Positions 1-6,177 are shown, numbered from the stretch's first letter. The stretch: 6,413 nt of DNA from an uncultured Clostridia bacterium (GCA_937901805.1 CALDJI010000336.1:1-6413), one strand, 5' to 3'. Notes: a model not told the origin generated them from the letters alone. Numbers and translations are program-made.

Positions 1-432
1 AAGGACAAAGGTCGTGGCACCGATAAAGCTGACTGCCGGGACAATCTCCACCTGTAAAAACGCAAAGGTAACGCCGACAGCCAAGGCGTCGATACTGGTC
101 GCTACAGCCAATACGGACATGCTTTTAAAGCCAACGGAATCATCCGCTGTTTCCTCTTCCTTACTCAGGGATTCCCGAATCATGTTCACACCGATTAATC
201 CAAGTAATACAAAAGCGATCCAGTGATCGACCGCCTGAATGCTCCCCTGAAACTGCACGCCCAGAAAATACCCGATTAGCGGCATGCCGCCTTGGAAGAT
301 CCCAAAATACAGCCCTACAATAACGCCCTTTTTCCAGCTCATCTTACGCATGGAAAGTCCTTTGCACACAGCCACTGCAAATGCATCCATAGAAAGACCG
401 ACCGCGATCACAAACAGTTCTGCTAAGCTCAT
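1..432 (-). CDS. mntP: Manganese efflux pump MntP (3' end cut by window edge)
   Basis: Translating the minus strand from the ATG at 430-432 gives 144 open codons to the window edge. The protein is very hydrophobic and has the two-repeat layout of the MntP/YebN family: an N-terminal helix with [11 protein letters not shown] (Asp16) and a matching helix in the second repeat with [13 protein letters not shown] (Asp115). These membrane aspartates are the family's hallmark and are thought to line the Mn2+ path. A charged cytoplasmic loop ([13 protein letters not shown], about residues 86-98) separates the halves. Family members are usually about 180-190 residues, so roughly 40 C-terminal residues lie outside the window. 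MntP exports Mn2+ across the cytoplasmic membrane to prevent manganese toxicity. The start is supported by AAGGAG at 442-447, 9 nt upstream. The leader carries a manganese riboswitch and terminator, which independently supports the metal assignment. Confidence 0.94.
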   Translation of the reverse strand, partial: MSLAELFVIAVGLSMDAFAVAVCKGLSMRKMSWKKGVIVGLYFGIFQGGMPLIGYFLGVQFQGSIQAVDHWIAFVLLGLIGVNMIRESLSKEEETADDSVGFKSMSVLAVATSIDALAVGVTFAFLQVEIVPAVSFIGATTFVL

Positions 433-441
433 TTTTTCCTG

Positions 442-447
442 CTCCTT
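442..447 (-). promoter_or_regulatory. Ribosome binding site of mntP
   Basis: AAGGAG on the minus strand lies 9 nt before the mntP ATG and about 16 nt after the terminator T-run. It therefore stays outside the terminator hairpin, which suggests control at transcription rather than at ribosome access. Confidence 0.8.
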
Positions 448-462
448 TTCCATTTTCTTGCA

Positions 463-504
463 CAAAAAAAGACTCATCTGCAGATCCATACCGCAGATAA
501 GTCT
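463..504 (-). terminator. Riboswitch-controlled intrinsic terminator upstream of mntP
   Basis: On the minus strand AGACTTATCTGC (504-493) pairs with GCAGATGAGTCT (481-470), giving 12 pairs including one G-U around an 11-nt loop, and is followed by a run of T (469-464). The first arm contains CTTATC (501-496), which is also the 3' strand of the aptamer's P1 stem. The two structures are therefore mutually exclusive. Ligand binding should stabilise P1 and prevent termination, allowing mntP expression. Confidence 0.88.
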
Positions 505-580
505 CGTTATTTCAAGCAAAGCCAGATGAAAATCAGTATGTTGACTTTGCTACACAAATTGTGCTAACTACTCCCTTATC
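496..580 (-). ncRNA. yybP-ykoY manganese riboswitch aptamer
   Basis: The minus strand shows the conserved pieces of this class in order. P1 5' strand GATAAG (580-575) runs into the conserved GGGAGTAG. A short P2 hairpin follows (GCACAA/TTGTGT region). The P3 stem is AGCAAAGTC paired with GGCTTTGCT (one G-U). The conserved 3' internal loop AATAACGAGAC leads into the P1 3' strand CTTATC (501-496), which is fully complementary to the 5' strand. Published members bind Mn2+ at the loop formed by the GGGAGUAG and ACGAGA sides and commonly precede mntP, as here. The overlap of P1 with the downstream terminator predicts an ON switch at high Mn2+. I did not run a covariance model; the call rests on motif order, pairing and gene context. 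Confidence 0.9.
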
Positions 581-587
581 ATGGATA

Positions 588-616
588 ATTATACGGGATA
601 CTGTTTCCCATGTCAA
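588..616 (-). promoter_or_regulatory. Consensus sigma-A promoter of mntP
   Basis: A perfect -35 TTGACA (616-611) and perfect -10 TATAAT (593-588) are separated by exactly 17 bp on the minus strand. The predicted start falls at about 582-580, which is the first base of the riboswitch P1 stem. A promoter this strong suggests that most control of mntP lies in the leader RNA rather than at initiation. Confidence 0.9.
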
Positions 617-649
617 TCAAAATCCCCTGATTTTTGTTTCAAAATGCCA

Positions 650-679
650 TGGTCATTTTTGGAAGAAATGTGATATAAT
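650..679 (+). promoter_or_regulatory. Extended -10 promoter facing the DUF2798 gene
   Basis: TATAAT at 674-679 is preceded by TG at 671-672, giving an extended -10 (TGnTATAAT). A weak -35, TGGTCA at 650-655, sits 18 bp upstream. The predicted start at about 686-688 lies just before the long hairpin at 690-733. This promoter is back-to-back with that of mntP, with their -35 elements about 33 bp apart. Confidence 0.7.
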
Positions 680-689
680 AAAAAAACAG

Positions 690-739
690 CGAGCTGTGTA
701 AATCACGTAAGTCCAGTTGATTTACACAGCTCGTTTTTT
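690..739 (+). terminator. Promoter-proximal 16-bp hairpin with T-run (attenuator, terminator or short RNA)
   Basis: CGAGCTGTGTAAATCA (690-705) pairs perfectly with TGATTTACACAGCTCG (718-733) around a 12-nt loop. TTTTTT (734-739) follows, the classic intrinsic terminator form. An A-run at 680-686 on the other side (CTG then T7 on the minus strand) could let it act in both directions. It begins within a few bases of the predicted transcription start and lies about 100 nt before the only downstream gene. It could attenuate that gene, make a roughly 50-nt RNA, or insulate the two divergent units. Its function is inferred. Confidence 0.7.
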
Positions 740-798
740 GCTGAAAAAGGAAAACCAGCCGTTCCCTGTTAAACAGCACAATCAGGATTCTGCCGGTT

Positions 799-831
799 CC
801 CTCTTTTCAAGAATCTCAAGGAAAAGGAGGG
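799..831 (+). promoter_or_regulatory. Possible Shine-Dalgarno-sequestering hairpin
   Basis: CCCTC (799-803) can pair with GAGGG (827-831) and TTTTC (804-808) with GAAAA (821-825), leaving one bulged G and a 12-nt loop. The right arm contains the ribosome binding site of the gene at 838. If formed, the stem would hide GGAGG from ribosomes. This is direct complementarity only. A pyrimidine-rich leader next to a purine-rich binding site can give such pairing by chance. Confidence 0.35.
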
Positions 832-837
832 GTTTTT

Positions 838-1350
838 ATGCCCAAAACAAAATTACAGGACGCTGTATTCTCCATTATGATGGCAACTGCCATGGCTTAT
901 GCAATGGAAGTATACAACTTTTCTCTGCAAAACGGCGGGGTCAGCGGCGCACTATTCGTATCCGCTCTCAAAGATCTGATCCTTATGGTGCCGATTGTCA
1001 TCCTGCTGGAAAAACTGCTTGTCGGCAAACTTGCACACAAATGTGCGATGAAGATTTTCCGGTCCCAAAAAGACAATCCCTTTTTGCTGACCATCCTCAT
1101 CTCCTGTTTTACCGTATGGATAATGTGCCCGCTGATGAGCGCCGTTGCCACCTTGTTGTTTAAGCATCCGGGAATTCAGTTTTTCCCGGTATGGATTGAC
1201 ACTACGGCCCATAATTTCCCGATGGCTTTTTTCTGGCAGCTGTTTTTTGCCGGTCCCATTGTCCGCTTTTTATTCCGGTGCATCTTTGCACGCAGTTTAA
1301 AAGCACAGGAAGCCCGGGAAAGGGAAACCGTCCGGGCAGCCGCCGAATAA
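838..1350 (+). CDS. DUF2798 family membrane protein
   Basis: The gene encodes 170 residues with four predicted membrane helices, at about residues 8-28, 43-63, 80-108 and 125-150, and a charged C-terminal tail (KAQEARERETVRAAAE). The N-terminal pattern FSIMMATAMAYAMEVYN matches the opening of the DUF2798 family. The second half (LTILISCFTVWIMCPLMSAV, then WIDTTAHNFPMAFFWQLFFAGPIVRFLF) repeats the same two-helix layout, so the protein looks like a tandem pair of DUF2798 units. The family's function is unknown to me; a location in the cytoplasmic membrane is inferred from the hydrophobicity. The ATG is set by GGAGGGG at 826-832, 5 nt upstream. The gene stands alone, divergent from mntP, and ends about 75 bp before a terminator. 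No substrate or partner can be assigned. Confidence 0.85.
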   Translation: MPKTKLQDAVFSIMMATAMAYAMEVYNFSLQNGGVSGALFVSALKDLILMVPIVILLEKLLVGKLAHKCAMKIFRSQKDNPFLLTILISCFTVWIMCPLMSAVATLLFKHPGIQFFPVWIDTTAHNFPMAFFWQLFFAGPIVRFLFRCIFARSLKAQEARERETVRAAAE

Positions 1351-1426
1351 CCATACGGCAGAAAACAGGATCCGCAGAGCAAGGCGGGAATTTTTCGTAA
1401 TGAGAAAGCCACCCGGCCGTCAAAAG

Positions 1427-1464
1427 AAAAAACAGGCTGCTTTTATAAAAGCAGCCTGTTTTTT
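1427..1464. terminator. Bidirectional terminator between convergent units
   Basis: AAAAAACAGGCTGCTTTT (1427-1444) and its exact reverse complement (1447-1464) form a palindromic structure. The GC core is CAGGCTGC/GCAGCCTG, with A/T runs on both sides. It provides a T-run in either direction, so it can end both the rightward DUF2798 transcript and the leftward scaffold/GGGtGRT operon. Confidence 0.92.
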
Positions 1465-1484
1465 CTCCAGTAAAATGGAAATTG

Positions 1485-2486
1485 TTATTTACCGCAAGCT
1501 TCTGCTGCTGCAACCGCGCAGGCAACGGTAGCGCCAACCATCGGATTGTTACCCATTCCGATAAGCCCCATCATCTCGACATGAGCCGGGACAGAAGAGG
1601 AGCCTGCGAACTGAGCGTCGCCGTGCATACGGCCCATGGAATCGGTCAGGCCGTAAGAAGCCGGGCCTGCGCCCATGTTATCCGGATGCAGGGTACGTCC
1701 GGTGCCGCCGCCGGAAGCAACGGAGAAGTATTTGACGCCGTTTTCATAAGACCATTTCTTATAGGTACCGGCAACCAGGTGCTGGAAGCGGGTCGGGTTA
1801 GTGGAGTTTCCAGTGATGGAAACGTCGACCTTTTCATGTTTCATGATAGCGACGCCTTCGAGGACGTCGTTTGCGCCGTATACTTTAACAGCCGCGCGCT
1901 CGCCGTCGGAATACGGGATTTCCTTGACGACTTCCAGCTCGCCGGTTTCAAAGTGGTACTCTGTCTGGACATAGGTGAAACCATTGATTCTGGAAATGAT
2001 GTATGCGGCGTCTTTTCCAAGGCCGTTGAGGATGACTCTCAGCGGCTCTTTTCTTGCCTTGTTTGCGGTTCTTGCGATACCGATTGCGCCCTCTGCAGCG
2101 GCAAAGGACTCATGTCCTGCGAGGAAGCAGAAACATTTCGTCTCATCGCGGAGCAGCATTGCGCCCAGATTGCCGTGGCCAAGGCCGACATTTCTCTGCT
2201 CTGCAACAGAACCCGGGACGCAGAATGCCTGCAGGCCAATACCAATTGCCTCAGAAGCGTCTGCCGCGACTTTACAGCCTTTTTTCAGGGCAACCGCGGT
2301 ACCGAGGGTATATGCCCAGACTGCGTTTTCAAATGCAATTGGCTGGACGCCCTTGACGATTTGCTCTACGTTAATGCCCTTTTCAAGGCACAGATCTCTT
2401 GCATCTTCGAGAGAACCAAAGCCATACTCAGCAAGGCATTTCTCGATTTTAGCCATTCTTCTTTCCTGACCTTCAAACTTTGCCAT
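1485..2486 (-). CDS. GGGtGRT family protein
   Basis: The gene encodes 333 residues and is recognised by the family's signature GGGTGRT at residues 259-265, followed by LHPDN and a conserved glycine/methionine-rich C-terminus (DSMGRMHGD, GLIGMGNNPMVGATVACAVAAAE). An N-terminal helical segment (KIEKCLAEYGFGSLEDARDLC) precedes a glycine-rich core with GLGHGNLGAMLLRDETKCFCFLAGHESFAAAEGA. It has eight cysteines (17, 33, 71, 89, 118, 120, 323, 331), including a CxC at 118-120. There is no signal peptide or membrane helix, so it is probably cytoplasmic. The family occurs widely in anaerobes and is usually encoded next to a NifU-like protein, as here, but its biochemical role is not established. The in-frame reading extends 11 codons upstream, but AGGAGG at 2496-2501 fixes the start at MAKFEGQ. 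It lies 45 bp after its partner and ends at the shared terminator. Confidence 0.92.
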   Translation of the reverse strand: MAKFEGQERRMAKIEKCLAEYGFGSLEDARDLCLEKGINVEQIVKGVQPIAFENAVWAYTLGTAVALKKGCKVAADASEAIGIGLQAFCVPGSVAEQRNVGLGHGNLGAMLLRDETKCFCFLAGHESFAAAEGAIGIARTANKARKEPLRVILNGLGKDAAYIISRINGFTYVQTEYHFETGELEVVKEIPYSDGERAAVKVYGANDVLEGVAIMKHEKVDVSITGNSTNPTRFQHLVAGTYKKWSYENGVKYFSVASGGGTGRTLHPDNMGAGPASYGLTDSMGRMHGDAQFAGSSSVPAHVEMMGLIGMGNNPMVGATVACAVAAAEACGK

Positions 2487-2495
2487 GGATGCAAA

Positions 2496-2501
2496 CCTCC
2501 T
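2496..2501 (-). promoter_or_regulatory. Ribosome binding site that fixes the GGGtGRT start
   Basis: A perfect AGGAGG on the minus strand sits 9 nt before ATG 2486. It lies inside the 11-codon in-frame extension that would begin at 2519, and that upstream ATG has no comparable site. The shorter start is therefore preferred. Confidence 0.85.
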
Positions 2502-2531
2502 AATTTCAGTGATGTACAAACCTGTCGAATC

Positions 2532-3224
2532 TTACTCTTCGCGCGGGTCGATGTACTTAGGAGCATTGTCATAGCGGCCATAGGTTCCGATATTTTTCTC
2601 ATAAGCCTCTTTCGGATCCGCACCGTGACGAATATCCTCTAACATCTTACCAACTTTTACGAACTTGTAGCCGATAGCTTCTCCATTGTCATCCAGTGCG
2701 ACGGACAGGATATAGCCCTCTGCCATTTCCATGTAGCGGACGCCCTTTGCATTCGTGGAGAAGATGGTTCCAACCTGAGAACGCAGGCCTTTGCCCAAGT
2801 CCTCAAGCGCAGCGCCGATGGGCAGGCCGCCTTCTGAGAAAGCTGTCTGGGTACGGCCGTATACGAGCTGTTTGAAGATTTCACGCATTGCGACGTTGAT
2901 CGCATCGCAGACAAGGTCAGTGTTGAGTGCCTCCAGGATGGTTTTGCCCGGGAGAATCTCGCCTGCCATTGCAGCGGAATGGGTCATACCGGAACAGCCA
3001 AGGGTCTCGACAAGAGCCTCCTCGATGATACCGTCTTTGACATTCAGGGTCAGCTTGCAGCAGCCCTGCTGAGGCGCCCCCCAGCCAATACCATGGGACA
3101 GGCCGGAAATATCCTTGATCTCATACGCTTTCACCCATTTGCCTTCTTCCGGGATTGGCGCTGGACCATGATGCGGGCCCTTGGTTACGGTGCACATTTT
3201 CTCTACTTCATGAGAATAATTCAT
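2532..3224 (-). CDS. NifU/IscU-like iron-sulfur scaffold-type protein (GGGtGRT partner)
   Basis: The gene encodes 230 residues. The core at about 50-120 resembles the NifU N-terminal/IscU fold: GAPQQGCCKLTLNVKDGII EEALVETLGCSGMTHSAAMAGEIL mirrors the IscU order of a first cysteine, a beta hairpin with DGxI, then GC followed by a small-residue helix. Cys55/Cys56, Cys77 and Cys106 (LVCDAINVAM) are the likely counterparts of the three cluster-ligand cysteines. This is pattern matching, not an alignment. The protein is longer than IscU (about 130 residues), with a roughly 30-residue N-terminal extension and a C-terminal domain of about 100 residues (MEMAEGYILSVALDDNGEAIGYKFVKVGKML, then a tyrosine-rich tail). 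It is promoter-proximal in a two-gene operon with the GGGtGRT gene. AAGGAG lies 7 nt before the ATG. A role in holding or delivering Fe-S clusters is inferred; the client is unknown. No cysteine desulfurase is visible in the window. Confidence 0.88.
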   Translation of the reverse strand: MNYSHEVEKMCTVTKGPHHGPAPIPEEGKWVKAYEIKDISGLSHGIGWGAPQQGCCKLTLNVKDGIIEEALVETLGCSGMTHSAAMAGEILPGKTILEALNTDLVCDAINVAMREIFKQLVYGRTQTAFSEGGLPIGAALEDLGKGLRSQVGTIFSTNAKGVRYMEMAEGYILSVALDDNGEAIGYKFVKVGKMLEDIRHGADPKEAYEKNIGTYGRYDNAPKYIDPREE

Positions 3225-3239
3225 ATCGGTGCTCCTTTC

Positions 3240-3260
3240 ACATACTTTAACAACATACTT
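3240..3260 (-). repeat. Short direct repeat in the scaffold gene leader
   Basis: AAGTATGT occurs twice on the minus strand (3260-3253 and 3247-3240) with a 13-bp period, between the predicted transcription start and the ribosome binding site. It could be a regulator half-site pair or chance. No known motif is recognised. Confidence 0.35.
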
Positions 3261-3283
3261 TTTGCGCTCGCACGCTTATGTTC

Positions 3284-3312
3284 ATTATAATAGGTCGTAA
3301 AAAAATAATCAA
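3284..3312 (-). promoter_or_regulatory. Sigma-A promoter of the scaffold/GGGtGRT operon
   Basis: TTGATT (3312-3307) and a perfect TATAAT (3289-3284) are separated by 17 bp on the minus strand. The start should fall near 3277, giving a leader of about 50 nt. The promoter indicates that the operon is transcribed independently of the upstream MATE gene. Confidence 0.83.
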
Positions 3313-3314
3313 CT

Positions 3315-3335
3315 GGTCGACCGCAAACTCCGACC
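3315..3335. repeat. GGTCG/CGACC inverted repeat just upstream of the operon promoter
   Basis: GGTCG (3315-3319) is inverted as CGACC (3331-3335), and GGTCGACC (3315-3322) is itself an 8-bp palindrome. A third GGTCG lies at 3293-3297, inside the promoter spacer. On the minus strand the repeat is followed after a short gap by an A/T-rich stretch with seven T (3305-3299), so it could be a weak terminator for the MATE gene, or an operator for the operon. No better terminator is visible between the MATE stop and this point. Confidence 0.35.
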
Positions 3336-3406
3336 TTCCAAAACCTGTTTTTCCAAATTTCCCGGATTTTACAAACAGCGTTTCCCATAATTTGTCGTAT
3401 CCTGTT

Positions 3407-4798
3407 TTATCTTCCAGAAGGCAGGGAGGTTTCTTTCAACGGCTGTGTCCCATCCGTGGGGGCGGAAAAGGTCCGTATCTTACGATTGGTATAAAAGGTA
3501 ACACAGAGCAATACAGCGCACAAAACCCAGGTGATTGGTTCGGCAATGATCACGGCATCAAATCCCAAAATACCGGACAAACCCAGACCGATTGCGGTTT
3601 TACAGACAAGTTCCAAGCAGCCGGAAAGCACTGGAGCAAAGTTTTGCCCAATCCCCTGCAGGGCGCTGCGGTAGACAAACAAAATTGCCAATGGAAAATA
3701 AAATGGCAGGTTAAACCTGAGATATCGGGAAGCAAGTCGGATAACCTCTGAAGCGGAGGCGTCCTGACCGGAGATGAGCAGAGAAATAAGGGCGTGGTCA
3801 AACAGATAAACCGCCAAAATAGAACAGGCCGACCAGAGGAAGGAAAGCAGCAGGGACTTTCGAATCCCTTCCCGGACGCGGAGGATCTCCCCTGCTCCCA
3901 GGTTTTGGCTGGCAAAAGTGGCACAGGCGGTCCCGATCGTAATTAAGGGCAGCATCGTCATCTGATTGATCCGGTTTGCAGCAGTAAAAGAGGCGACCAC
4001 TACGGTGCCAAGACCATTGGCGCCGATGGTCATGGCCACTGATCCAATCGCGACAAAGCAGGATTGGAACGCCATGGAAAACCCAACGGCGAGCAAATCC
4101 CGAATTTCCTTCAGGGTCAGGTGAAAATCAGAAAAAGAGGGGAGGATCTGGGAATACCTTTTTAAAATAAAAAGCAGGCAGAGCACCACAGAGACTGCCT
4201 GTGAAATCAGCGTCGCATAGGCAGCCCCCTCCACGCCAAACCCAAGATACCGCAGAAACACAATATCCAGGATAATATTGAGTACAGAGGCAATTACCAG
4301 GAAATACAGCGGCGTTTTGCTGTCCCCCACTGCCCGCAGGATACTTGCTGCCAGGTTGTAGAACATTGTAATAAGAATCCCTGCAAAAATCACCGAGATA
4401 TAGGCGTGGGAACTATCCAGGATATCTGCCGGAATCCGGATAAGATGCAGCATGGGCCGCAGGAAAAGAAGGCTGAGGACAGTCATTACGGTACCGGCCG
4501 CCGTCCCCAGCAGCACAGAACCGGCAATATGCCGTTTCATCTGTGCAAACTGGTTCGCCCCAAAACTGCGGGCAACCAACAGGGAAAAACCATTAGTCAT
4601 CCCATTGACGAAACCGACAATCAAAAAGGAAAGGGAACCAGTGGCCCCAACTGCGGCAAGCTGGCTGACGCCGAGGATATTTCCAACAATGACTGTATCC
4701 ACAAGGTTGTACAGCTGCTGAAACAGGTTTCCAATCAGGATGGGAATCGAAAAAAATAAAATCGTCTTTAAAATACTGCCCTTTGTCAGATCTTTCAT
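3407..4798 (-). CDS. MATE family efflux transporter
   Basis: The gene encodes 463 residues with about twelve membrane helices in two homologous halves, the normal MATE size. The first half opens with SIPILIGNLFQQLYNLVDTV at about 17-36, the family signature containing Pro19 and Asp34, followed by GNILG and AAVGATG. The second half contains GFSMAFQSCFVAIGS (239-253), ASFTAANRINQM (269-280) and FASQNLGAG (295-303). MATE proteins export cationic drugs, dyes and metabolites in exchange for Na+ or H+; the substrate here cannot be told from sequence. The C-terminus ends in a short soluble tail after KIRTF. The reading frame extends 30 codons upstream to 4888, but that region covers the predicted promoter, and AGAGGG (4805-4810) lies 6 nt before MKDLTKG, so ATG 4798 is chosen. 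It is monocistronic, between gap and the scaffold operon. Confidence 0.94.
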   Translation of the reverse strand: MKDLTKGSILKTILFFSIPILIGNLFQQLYNLVDTVIVGNILGVSQLAAVGATGSLSFLIVGFVNGMTNGFSLLVARSFGANQFAQMKRHIAGSVLLGTAAGTVMTVLSLLFLRPMLHLIRIPADILDSSHAYISVIFAGILITMFYNLAASILRAVGDSKTPLYFLVIASVLNIILDIVFLRYLGFGVEGAAYATLISQAVSVVLCLLFILKRYSQILPSFSDFHLTLKEIRDLLAVGFSMAFQSCFVAIGSVAMTIGANGLGTVVVASFTAANRINQMTMLPLITIGTACATFASQNLGAGEILRVREGIRKSLLLSFLWSACSILAVYLFDHALISLLISGQDASASEVIRLASRYLRFNLPFYFPLAILFVYRSALQGIGQNFAPVLSGCLELVCKTAIGLGLSGILGFDAVIIAEPITWVLCAVLLCVTFYTNRKIRTFSAPTDGTQPLKETSLPSGR

Positions 4799-4804
4799 GG
4801 GCGT

Positions 4805-4810
4805 CCCTCT
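4805..4810 (-). promoter_or_regulatory. Ribosome binding site that fixes the MATE start
   Basis: AGAGGG on the minus strand is 6 nt upstream of ATG 4798. It favours this start over the in-frame ATG at 4888, which would place coding sequence across the promoter. Confidence 0.7.
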
Positions 4811-4815
4811 CTTCC

Positions 4816-4828
4816 TATTGTTACAATA
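4816..4828 (-). promoter_or_regulatory. Palindromic candidate operator in the MATE leader
   Basis: TATTGTTACAATA is a perfect 6-1-6 palindrome located between the predicted transcription start and the ribosome binding site of the MATE gene. Its size and position would suit a small dimeric repressor of the kind that often controls efflux pumps (MarR-, PadR- or GntR-like). No regulator gene is present in the window, so the role is inferred. Confidence 0.4.
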
Positions 4829-4851
4829 AAAGCCTCTATAAAAGCCTCTAT
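4826..4851. repeat. 12-bp perfect tandem repeat in the MATE leader
   Basis: ATAAAAGCCTCT is present twice head-to-tail (4826-4837 and 4838-4849), and the next two bases (AT) begin a third unit. It lies just downstream of the predicted -10 and overlaps the end of the 4816-4828 palindrome. It may be a recent slippage duplication or paired protein-binding sites about one helical turn apart. Confidence 0.85.
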
Positions 4852-4855
4852 CCCT

Positions 4856-4884
4856 ATCATACCGGATTCCCATACATAGTACAA
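4856..4884 (-). promoter_or_regulatory. Probable promoter of the MATE gene
   Basis: TATGAT (4861-4856) lies 17 bp from TTGTAC (4884-4879) on the minus strand. The -10 is good and the -35 poor. It falls immediately after the gap terminator, as expected for a separate transcription unit. Confidence 0.6.
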
Positions 4885-4894
4885 TCAATAAGCA

Positions 4895-4928
4895 TAAAAA
4901 ATCCCCGGCGGGAGTTCCCGCCGGGGAT
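4895..4928 (-). terminator. Intrinsic terminator of gap
   Basis: On the minus strand ATCCCCGGCGGGA (4928-4916) pairs perfectly with TCCCGCCGGGGAT (4913-4901) across a 2-nt centre, so a few inner pairs must open to form the loop. A T-run (4901-4896) follows. It begins 28 bp after the gap stop codon. Confidence 0.95.
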
Positions 4929-4955
4929 CAGTACACTCCATTTACAAGGAGTCAA

Positions 4956-5996
<1,041 letters not shown>

Positions 5997-6004
5997 TTAT
6001 CTTT

Positions 6005-6033
6005 ATTCTATACTAAAAACAAAAAAACTACAA
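6005..6033 (-). promoter_or_regulatory. Promoter of gap with A/T-rich upstream region
   Basis: TTGTAG (6033-6028) and TAGAAT (6010-6005) are 17 bp apart on the minus strand. Upstream, 6045-6069 is almost entirely A/T with phased A and T runs, resembling an UP element, which would suit a highly expressed glycolytic gene. The leader would be about 25 nt and ends in the GGGAGG ribosome binding site. Confidence 0.6.
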
Positions 6034-6035
6034 GG

Positions 6036-6044
6036 GACAATGTC
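6036..6044. repeat. Small palindrome next to the gap -35
   Basis: GACAATGTC is a 4-1-4 inverted repeat 2 bp upstream of the gap -35 element. It resembles the GGGAC and TGTC halves of CggR sites, but the spacing is much shorter than the known operator. It is noted only as a possible protein site. Confidence 0.25.
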
Positions 6045-6177
6045 TTTTTTTTAACTACTTTTTAAAAATTGGCAATATTCCTAAAAAACAGCGAAAAACC
6101 CTGATTCGGACAAAAGGGAAAACAAGATACTTATGCGATGCTGAGGAAAATTGTATTGCTTTTGCATAAAATAAAGG

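Noticed and set aside
766..776. CTGTTAAACAG small palindrome in the DUF2798 leader
   Set aside because: A 5-1-5 inverted repeat is short enough to arise by chance in A/T-rich sequence, and no promoter element lies next to it.
717..1163. 148-codon plus-strand frame overlapping the DUF2798 gene
   Set aside because: It starts inside the 690-733 hairpin without a ribosome binding site and gives a low-complexity basic product. The frame at 838 has a strong binding site and membrane helices.
2487..2519. 11-codon N-terminal extension of the GGGtGRT protein
   Set aside because: A perfect AGGAGG lies inside it at the right distance from ATG 2486, and the upstream ATG lacks such a site.
1482..2642. 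386-codon open frame on the plus strand opposite the GGGtGRT gene
   Set aside because: It is antisense to a clearly recognised gene with a strong ribosome binding site, has a cysteine- and phenylalanine-rich composition with no recognisable domain, and runs through the operon's intergenic gap.
4799..4888. 30-codon N-terminal extension of the MATE protein
   Set aside because: The extension would be encoded across the predicted promoter and the tandem repeat, and is unlike a MATE N-terminus. The ATG at 4798 has its own ribosome binding site.
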